Assembly: GCF_004923295.1 (NCBI RefSeq)
Contig: NZ_CP039637.1
Location: 620,001 to 684,000 of the forward strand
Reading direction: 5' to 3'
DNA: 64,000 bases
Source: Azospirillum sp. TSH100
Lineage (GTDB): Bacteria; Pseudomonadota; Alphaproteobacteria; Azospirillales; Azospirillaceae
In this document: in pieces, positions 58,843 to 64,000 of the stretch
Position numbering within the stretch: the stretch's first letter is position 1
Layout of the letters: every line of letters begins with the position of its first letter
Position numbers and translations under genes: made by a program
Notes under the pieces: model-generated
Seen by the model: only the letters and a program-made list of their open reading frames with translations
Told to the model about the DNA's origin: nothing
Database searches by the model: none

Positions 58843-59856
58843 TCAGTCCACCGGCGTCGCCACGGCCGGCATCATCGGGGTGTCGGCGCGGTTCGTCTCC
58901 GCCAGCCCCTGGCCGAAGCGCTTGTACCAGAGGCCGGTGATGACCGGCACGACGACAGAGGTGACAATGATGCAGATCGCCACCAGCACCGTTGCATCGG
59001 CCGCCGCGGGGGCGAATTGCGGGGCGACGGCGGCGATCGCCACCGGATTGGCGGCGGCGGCACCCGCCGTGGAAGAGGCGGCGATACCGGCGGTGCCGGT
59101 GCCGCGGCCGATGATCTTGTCGGCAAGGATCAGCGGAATGCCCGTCAGCACGATGACGCCGAACGCCAGCATGAGCCCGAGCCCGAGCAGCGGCGAGAAC
59201 AGCGTGCCGAGATTGATGGTGTTGCCGAGCGCGAAGGCGAAAAAGGGGATCATCAGTTGGCCGCCCGGCGCGAAGAGGGCGCGCAGCTTCGGATCCAGAT
59301 TGCCGAGCGCGAAGCCGGCCAGGAAGGGCAGCACCGCGCCAATGAAGATCTGCGGCTCGAAATGCGCGGCACCGGATGCGCCGAGGATGATCATGCTCAT
59401 CAGCGGACCGGATTCGATGGAGGTCAGCACGAAGGCACCGGCCTCCTCCTTGGTGCCGTAGGTCTGCATCAGCGAGGCGTAGAGCCCGCCATTGGTCATG
59501 TCCATGGCGCAGACGATGGCGAGGATCGACAGCCCGGCGAAGAAACCGCTGTGGATGCCCTCGGCCGGAATGAACTGCGAGGCCACCAGCACGATGATCC
59601 AGGCGGCGAGCAGCTTGGTCAGTACCAGCGTGCCGGATTTGCGCAGCACGGTTCCGGTGGCGCTAAGCTTGATCGACGCGCCCATGCAGAAGAACCAGAC
59701 CGCCAGGATCGGCACGACGCCGGTCATGATGCCCTGGGTGAAGCCCTTGAAATAGCCGGGCGCTTCGGGAACGAAGGTCTTGCACAGGGCGCCGAGCAGC
59801 AGCGGCACCAGCATCAGGCCGCCGGGAATCCGGTCCATTGCGTCTTTTATGTTCAT
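58843..59856 (-). CDS. kdgT: 2-keto-3-deoxygluconate permease family
   Basis: A 337-residue membrane protein of the KdgT family with about ten spans: [24 protein letters not shown] at the start, [42 protein letters not shown] and [16 protein letters not shown] are family signatures. It imports 2-keto-3-deoxy sugar acids by proton symport. Substrate here may be a 6-deoxy analogue, judging from its neighbours. About 270 bases upstream to the FAH gene hold no gene I can support. Confidence 0.9.
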   Translation of the reverse strand: MNIKDAMDRIPGGLMLVPLLLGALCKTFVPEAPGYFKGFTQGIMTGVVPILAVWFFCMGASIKLSATGTVLRKSGTLVLTKLLAAWIIVLVASQFIPAEGIHSGFFAGLSILAIVCAMDMTNGGLYASLMQTYGTKEEAGAFVLTSIESGPLMSMIILGASGAAHFEPQIFIGAVLPFLAGFALGNLDPKLRALFAPGGQLMIPFFAFALGNTINLGTLFSPLLGLGLMLAFGVIVLTGIPLILADKIIGRGTGTAGIAASSTAGAAAANPVAIAAVAPQFAPAAADATVLVAICIIVTSVVVPVITGLWYKRFGQGLAETNRADTPMMPAVATPVD

Positions 59857-60126
59857 CGGGCGGGTCCTCCGCAGATCTCGGATGAATGAGCGGGCGTCAT
59901 CACCGGCAAGGGCGATTCCCCGCTTTCTGAATTGATTGGAAGGGACGGCGATCACGCGACAGGGTGCGCCGGTCGGACCTTGTCCGCCAGCTGGTGGGTG
60001 TCAGCGTCGATCGTCACAAAAGATGGGCGGGACGCGCCGGACGGCCGAACCGTTGGCCAAGCCCGCGCGTCTCCGGTTCCTCGGTTTCCCGGAAGGGCCG
60101 CGATCACCCGCGGCCCGCAACACTGG

Positions 60127-60972
60127 TCAGGTGGCGGCGACGCGCTGGTTCTGCACGCCCAGCCCCTGGATTTCGACGCGGATGCTGTCGCCCGGCTTCA
60201 GGTAGCGCGGGGGCTTCTGGCCCATGCCGACGCCCGGCGGGGTACCGGTGGTGATGACATCGCCCGGCATCAGCGTCATGAACTGCGAGATGTGGGACAC
60301 CAGGAACGGCACCTGGAACACCATCGTCCGGGTCGAGCCGTTCTGCATGGTCTGACCGTTGACCGACAGGCTCATGGCGAGGTTCTGGACATCCTCGATC
60401 TCGTCCTTGGTGACCATCCAGGGGCCGAGCGGACCGAAGGTCGGGCAGCCCTTGCCCTTCGCCCACTGCCCGCCGCCGCGCTCCAACTGGTAGGCGCGTT
60501 CCGACACGTCGTTGCACACGCAATAGCCGGCGACATAGTTCAGCGCGTCGGCCTCCGACACGTAGGAGGCGCGCTCGCCGATGACGATGGCGAGTTCGAC
60601 CTCCCAGTCGGTCTTCTCGGAGCCCGGCGGGATCAGCACGGTGTCGTCCGGACCGACGATGCAGGACGGCGCCTTGTTGAACAGAACCGGCTCCGCCGGG
60701 ACCGGCATGCCGCTCTCCGCCGCATGGTCGGCATAGTTCAGCCCGACGGCGATGAAGTTGCCGACACCGGTCACGCAGGAGCCAAGCCGGACCGAACCGG
60801 AGACCACCGGCAGATCATCGACCGAAACCGACCGGATCTTGTCCAGGCTGCTTTTGCTCAGCGCGGAACCGTCGATGTCCTTGACGACCGATGAAAGGTC
60901 CCGGATGGCACCGTTGCTGTCGATCAAGCCGGGCTTCTCTTCACCGGGAGCCCCGAAGCGGACGAGTTTCAA
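60127..60972 (-). CDS. Fumarylacetoacetate hydrolase-family enzyme
   Basis: A 281-residue FAH-family protein. Metal ligands are seen in ELAIVIGERASYVSEADALNY (Glu) and the DWEVELA segment; the C-terminal FLVSHISQFMTLMPGDVITTGTPPGVGMG is the family hallmark. Start codon is TTG, 9 bases after AAGGAGA. Members beside keto-deoxy acid dehydrogenases (LRA6 type) hydrolyse 2,4-diketo-3-deoxy acids to pyruvate and a hydroxy acid. Length matches. It is divergent from a GntR regulator. Confidence 0.9.
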   Translation of the reverse strand: MKLVRFGAPGEEKPGLIDSNGAIRDLSSVVKDIDGSALSKSSLDKIRSVSVDDLPVVSGSVRLGSCVTGVGNFIAVGLNYADHAAESGMPVPAEPVLFNKAPSCIVGPDDTVLIPPGSEKTDWEVELAIVIGERASYVSEADALNYVAGYCVCNDVSERAYQLERGGGQWAKGKGCPTFGPLGPWMVTKDEIEDVQNLAMSLSVNGQTMQNGSTRTMVFQVPFLVSHISQFMTLMPGDVITTGTPPGVGMGQKPPRYLKPGDSIRVEIQGLGVQNQRVAAT

Positions 60973-61038
60973 AGCGCTGTCTCCTTGTACCGGCCAACCT
61001 TGCGATCGTTGTCCAAGGCGGTCATTTTCCGTGATTGC

Positions 61039-61050
61039 TATGTTACCATA
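61039..61050. promoter_or_regulatory. Candidate GntR operator
   Basis: TATGTTACCATA, palindromic at 10 of 12 positions, lies in the 167-base region between the FAH gene and the divergent GntR gene. Its size and place suit an FCD-type regulator. Confidence 0.4.
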
Positions 61051-61139
61051 CAGTTTCCATGGATCATTTGTGCTGTCAATGGTTTTCGAATGAGCGTAGG
61101 ATTTTCGAAAATGTGGATGCGGGTTCTGAGGAAGCAGTC

Positions 61140-61826
61140 ATGAAGGACCGTGCCGAGGCACGCACGCTGGCGGGCGACGCCTATGCCGTCATTCACCGGG
61201 CCATCCGCTCCGGCTTGCTGAAGCCCGGCCAGCGCCTGCGCTTCGCCGATTTGCAGGCTCTGTGCGGCATGAGCGTTTCACCGGTGCGCGAGGCCCTGGT
61301 CCGGCTGACCGCGGAGGGCTTCACCGTTTCCGACGATCACCGGGGCTTTTCGGTCGCTCCGCTGTCGATCGCGGAACTGCTGGACATCGTCGGCACCCGC
61401 AAGCTGCTGGAGGGGGAGGCGCTGCGGCTGTCGATCGAACATGGCGATTCCGACTGGGAAGGCCGCCTGCTGGCGGCGCACCATGTGATGTCGCGGCTTC
61501 CCCGCGAACGCGACGACCTGCCGACCGCCATCCGGGAGGATTGGGACCAGCGGCATGCCGATTTCCACCGTACCCTGATCTCGGCCTGCCGGTCGCCGAT
61601 CCTGATCGAACTGTGCGAGAAACTGTTCGTCCGAGCGGACCGCTACCGCCGCCTGTCGGTCAGCGTCCCCAACCAGTCCCGCGATGTGGTTTGCGAGCAT
61701 GAGCGGATCATGGCCTTCGCGCTCGACCGGAACGCCGATGGAGCGGTGGCTGCCCTGAAGGAACATTACCAGCGGACCGCCGATGCCGTGGAGAGGCTGT
61801 TTCAGGACGGCGCCATGGTGGACTGA
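61140..61826 (+). CDS. GntR-family (FCD) transcriptional regulator
   Basis: A 228-residue regulator. Winged helix: DAYAVIHRAIRSGLLKPGQRLRFADLQALCGMSVSPVREALVRLTAEGF. FCD domain: ELLDIVGTRKLLEGEALRL and metal-type His in ADFHRTLISACRS, VCEHERIMAFAL and LKEHYQRTAD. It is divergent from the keto-deoxy acid module (FAH, KdgT, SDR) and likely represses it. Confidence 0.9.
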   Translation: MKDRAEARTLAGDAYAVIHRAIRSGLLKPGQRLRFADLQALCGMSVSPVREALVRLTAEGFTVSDDHRGFSVAPLSIAELLDIVGTRKLLEGEALRLSIEHGDSDWEGRLLAAHHVMSRLPRERDDLPTAIREDWDQRHADFHRTLISACRSPILIELCEKLFVRADRYRRLSVSVPNQSRDVVCEHERIMAFALDRNADGAVAALKEHYQRTADAVERLFQDGAMVD

Positions 61827-61840
61827 TGGGCCCTTCGCCA

Positions 61841-61879
61841 TAGGTGGCGGGGCTCGCCCCATGGAATCCTATCCTTTTT
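61841..61879 (+). terminator. Candidate terminator after the GntR gene
   Basis: ATAGG and CCTAT enclose a GGGGC-TC-GCCCC hairpin, followed by six or seven T (61874-61880). Some mismatches in the outer stem lower confidence. Confidence 0.45.
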
Positions 61880-61913
61880 TGCCATTGCGCCCGCGAAATG
61901 GCTTGGTCACTTT

Positions 61914-61933
61914 GTGAGTGAACATTCATTCAC
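61914..61933. promoter_or_regulatory. Palindromic TetR operator before its own gene
   Basis: GTGAGTGAACATTCATTCAC is a dyad with one mismatched pair, 11 bases before the TetR ATG at 61945. TGAATGAA-type palindromes are classic TetR operators, so the gene is probably autoregulated, with the following lipid genes under the same control. Confidence 0.7.
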
Positions 61934-61944
61934 ATGATGCTGCC

Positions 61945-62517
61945 ATGTCCATCGACGTTCGTCAGAAAGTCCGTGACGCCGCCGTCGCGCTGTTCGCCCA
62001 GAAGGGGGTGAAGGCGACGACGGTCCGCGATATCGCCCGCACCGCCGGAGTATCGGAAGGGGCGCTCTATCGCCACTGGCCAAGCAAGGAGGAGCTGGCG
62101 GCCGACCTGTTCACGGCGGAATACACCGCCATGTCGCAGAGCCTGCGCGACGCGGCCGGAAAGGGCCCGGCGCCCGAGCGGCTGCGGCGGATCATCCACC
62201 ATGCCTTCCATCTGGCGGAGGCCGCACCCGACCGCACCCGTTTCCTCCTGCTGTCGCAGCATGAGGCGCTGCCGCTGGTGCCCAAGGACCAGGAAACGCC
62301 GGTCGACGTGATCTGCGGCGTCATCGCCGACGGCATCGCCGAGGGCAGCATCGTGCCGGCGGACCGAAATGCGCTCTCCCACATCGTCATCGGCGCCATC
62401 GTCCTGAACGTGCAGTCGCAGGTCTACGGCCGGCAGACGGCGCCGCTCTCCAGCCTCGCAGGAGCCATCGCCGACGCGATCCTCACCGGGATCTCCAGGA
62501 CAGGAGCCGCACAATGA
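61945..62517 (+). CDS. TetR-family transcriptional regulator
   Basis: A 190-residue regulator with a clear TetR helix-turn-helix: DAAVALFAQKGVKATTVRDIARTAGVSEGALYRHWPSKEELA. ATG 61945 chosen; an upstream in-frame GTG at 61918 lies inside the palindromic operator and is unlikely. It overlaps the next gene by 4 bases, so it shares a transcript with phospholipid synthesis genes and may respond to a lipid or membrane signal. Confidence 0.9.
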   Translation: MSIDVRQKVRDAAVALFAQKGVKATTVRDIARTAGVSEGALYRHWPSKEELAADLFTAEYTAMSQSLRDAAGKGPAPERLRRIIHHAFHLAEAAPDRTRFLLLSQHEALPLVPKDQETPVDVICGVIADGIAEGSIVPADRNALSHIVIGAIVLNVQSQVYGRQTAPLSSLAGAIADAILTGISRTGAAQ

Positions 62518-63176
62518 GCCCCCCCACACCCGCCGGAGACCGGCGCCCGATAGCGACCCGTTCGGCCCGCTGGGCACAGAGGCTGGCAGCGTGGCTGACC
62601 ACGACGCCGGTCACGCCGAACCAGATCTCGCTTCTGTCGGCGGTGTGGGCGGGGATCGGCGGCGCGCTGCTGCTGCAAGGCGGCGCCCTGGCCTGGATCG
62701 GTGCCGCGCTGTGCGTCCAGCTGCGCCTTCTGTGCAACCTGCTCGACGGCATGGTCGCGGTGGAGGGTGGCAAGGGATCGCCGGTCGGCGCGCTCTACAA
62801 CGAGATTCCCGACCGCGTTGCCGATACCGCCTTTCTGGTGCCGCTGGGCTATGCCGCCGGTCTGCCCTGGCTCGGCTGGGCGGCGGCGCTTGCCGCCATG
62901 ATGACCGCCTATGTCCGAACCTTCGGCGGAGCCCTGGGACTGGCGCAGGACTTCGGCGGCGTGATGGCGAAGCAGCGCCGCATGGCCGCCCTGACCGTCG
63001 CCCTGCTTGCCCAGGCGGTGGAGCATGCGCTGTGGGGGACGACGGTCAGCCTGCTGGCGGCAGCCTGGATCATCATGGGCGGCAGCCTGCTCACCGTCGT
63101 GACCCGCACGCTCGGCATCGCCCGCCGCCTGAAGGCCCACCATCTGGAAACCAGCCATCCGGAGGCCCGGTCATGA
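62514..63176 (+). CDS. CDP-alcohol phosphatidyltransferase-family protein with altered motif
   Basis: A 220-residue membrane protein with about five spans. The CDP-alcohol motif (DxxDGxxAR..GxxxDxxxD) is visible but changed: NLLDGMVAVEGGKGSPVGALYNEIPD, where the first Asp is Asn, Arg is Val and the third Asp is Asn. The remaining DG and last Asp are kept. This could be a distinct subgroup or a protein with altered metal use. It overlaps both the TetR and acyltransferase genes, which supports a role in phospholipid synthesis. Confidence 0.8.
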   Translation: MSPPTPAGDRRPIATRSARWAQRLAAWLTTTPVTPNQISLLSAVWAGIGGALLLQGGALAWIGAALCVQLRLLCNLLDGMVAVEGGKGSPVGALYNEIPDRVADTAFLVPLGYAAGLPWLGWAAALAAMMTAYVRTFGGALGLAQDFGGVMAKQRRMAALTVALLAQAVEHALWGTTVSLLAAAWIIMGGSLLTVVTRTLGIARRLKAHHLETSHPEARS

Positions 63177-63859
63177 TCCCTCTTCTCCAACCGGTGCTCC
63201 GTCACGGTCTGCTGGGGCTGACCCGCCTGCTGGTCGGCGCCCGCGCCAGCTGGGAAGGCGACGCTCCCCCCGCGGGCGCCGCGGATGTACCGCGCATCTA
63301 TTTCGCCAACCACACCAGCCACCTCGACACGCTGGCCGTCATGGCAGCGTTGCCGGCAGACCTGCGGGCGCGGACGCATCCGGTGGCGGCGCTCGATTAT
63401 TGGGGCGGCTCCGCCCTGCGGCGGGGGGTGGCGGTTGGCTGCCTGAACGCCCTGCTGGTCGACCGCACCGGCAAGGCGACGGCGGACGTGATGGACGCCA
63501 TGACGGCGGTGCTCGAACGCGGAGAATCGCTGATCCTCTTCCCCGAAGGCACCCGGGGCGACGGCACCGTGGCCCCGTTCAAGAGCGGCCTCTACCATCT
63601 CTCCCAACGGGTGCCGGCCGCCGAACTCATGCCGGTCTTCATCGAGAACCTGCACCGAGTGATGCCGAAAGGCATGCCGCTGCCGGTGCCGCTGATCTGC
63701 ACCATGCGCTTCGGTGCCCCGCTGGAACCGGTGGAGAGCGAAGGCAAGGCGGCCTTCCTGGAACGGGCGCACAAGGCGCTGGTATCCCTGTCCCCATCCA
63801 AATCCCAATCCTCTTCACACTCCACCTCCCAGTCCTCAGGCCAAGGGACCGTCCAATGA
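63173..63859 (+). CDS. 1-acylglycerol-3-phosphate acyltransferase-like (PlsC family)
   Basis: A 228-residue acyltransferase. The catalytic H(x)4D is NHTSHLD; LFPEGTRGDG is the glycerol-phosphate binding block. A short hydrophobic N-terminus anchors it to the membrane. The last 25 residues are almost all Ser/Gln/Lys (SKSQSSSHSTSQSSGQG) and look like a low-complexity tail. Start at 63173 overlaps the preceding stop. It would acylate lysophosphatidate feeding the CDP-alcohol enzymes. Confidence 0.88.
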   Translation: MIPLLQPVLRHGLLGLTRLLVGARASWEGDAPPAGAADVPRIYFANHTSHLDTLAVMAALPADLRARTHPVAALDYWGGSALRRGVAVGCLNALLVDRTGKATADVMDAMTAVLERGESLILFPEGTRGDGTVAPFKSGLYHLSQRVPAAELMPVFIENLHRVMPKGMPLPVPLICTMRFGAPLEPVESEGKAAFLERAHKALVSLSPSKSQSSSHSTSQSSGQGTVQ

Positions 63860-64000
63860 GCAGCGCGATGACCGCAGTGACAAGTTTCTTCACCACCACG
63901 GATCCGCTGTTCCTCTGGCTGTCGGGCGCCGCCCTGGGCCTGCTGGTCGTCGCCACACTGATCGGCGCCGTCCTCGCCCACCGCGTACAAACGCCGGCCG
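63856..64000 (+). CDS. Membrane protein N-terminus, probable phosphatidate cytidylyltransferase
   Basis: Only the first 48 residues are in the window: a short leader, one span (LFLWLSGAALGLLVVATLIGAVLAHRV) and QTPA. It overlaps the acyltransferase gene by 4 bases. In similar clusters the next gene encodes a CdsA-like cytidylyltransferase, and the start resembles those proteins, but the diagnostic region lies beyond the edge. Confidence 0.45.
   Translation, partial: MSSAMTAVTSFFTTTDPLFLWLSGAALGLLVVATLIGAVLAHRVQTPA

Overview
The window is about 64 kb of very GC-rich DNA with dense, often ATGA-overlapping operons and strong GGAGG ribosome binding sites. Gene content (TRAP and ABC importers, quinate catabolism, guanidine use, sigma-54 aromatic regulation) suggests an alphaproteobacterium of the Azospirillum type, probably an accessory or chromid-like catabolic region. 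That placement is inference; there is no rRNA, tRNA, ribosomal or replication gene here to fix it. I see no CRISPR array and no intact insertion sequence.

Layout. 1-2.5 kb: the end of a c-type cytochrome gene and the small and large subunits of a membrane FAD-linked polyol/sugar dehydrogenase. 2.6-9.3 kb: a GntR regulator divergent from an amino-acid-type ABC importer, a ureidoglycolate lyase-like protein, a class V aminotransferase-like PLP enzyme and a hydantoinase, probably one pathway for a cyclic ureide. 9.6-16.8 kb: quinate/shikimate to protocatechuate (dehydroshikimate dehydratase fused to an HPPD-like domain, AroQ, AroE-like dehydrogenase, TRAP importer, TetR), with a shared operator-like palindrome before two of the genes. 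17.1-29.8 kb: an aryl aldehyde and an aryl alcohol dehydrogenase, a DUF1302/DUF1329/YCF48/RND set, an XylR/DmpR-type sigma-54 activator and a serine hydrolase; good -24/-12 promoters lie before both the aldehyde dehydrogenase and the hydrolase. 29.9-41.6 kb: a long minus-strand operon with a sugar ABC importer, an acetoin-dehydrogenase-like E1/E2 complex, an AhpD-like protein, an FGGY kinase and two SDRs, facing a SorC regulator across a perfect inverted repeat. 41.7-44.5 kb: a nitrate/sulfonate-type ABC importer carrying the same half-site. 44.5-47.7 kb: a TctDE-like two-component system whose kinase is fused to an ABC substrate-binding domain. 47.9-57.9 kb: a guanidine-I riboswitch followed by a guanidine carboxylase operon (two carboxyguanidine deiminase subunits, a biotin carboxylase with a frameshift and an in-frame repeat insertion, allophanate hydrolase, ABC importer). 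58.0-61.8 kb: a 2-keto-3-deoxy sugar acid module (SDR, KdgT permease, FAH-family hydrolase, GntR). 61.9-64.0 kb: a TetR regulator and phospholipid synthesis genes running off the end.

The items most worth a second look are the kinase/binding-protein fusion, the repeat plus frameshift in the guanidine carboxylase gene, the acetoin-type cleavage complex inside a sugar kinase/SDR operon, and the sigma-54 regulon around the DUF1302/DUF1329/RND genes. Functions are assigned by reading sequence motifs and context only; no database search was run.
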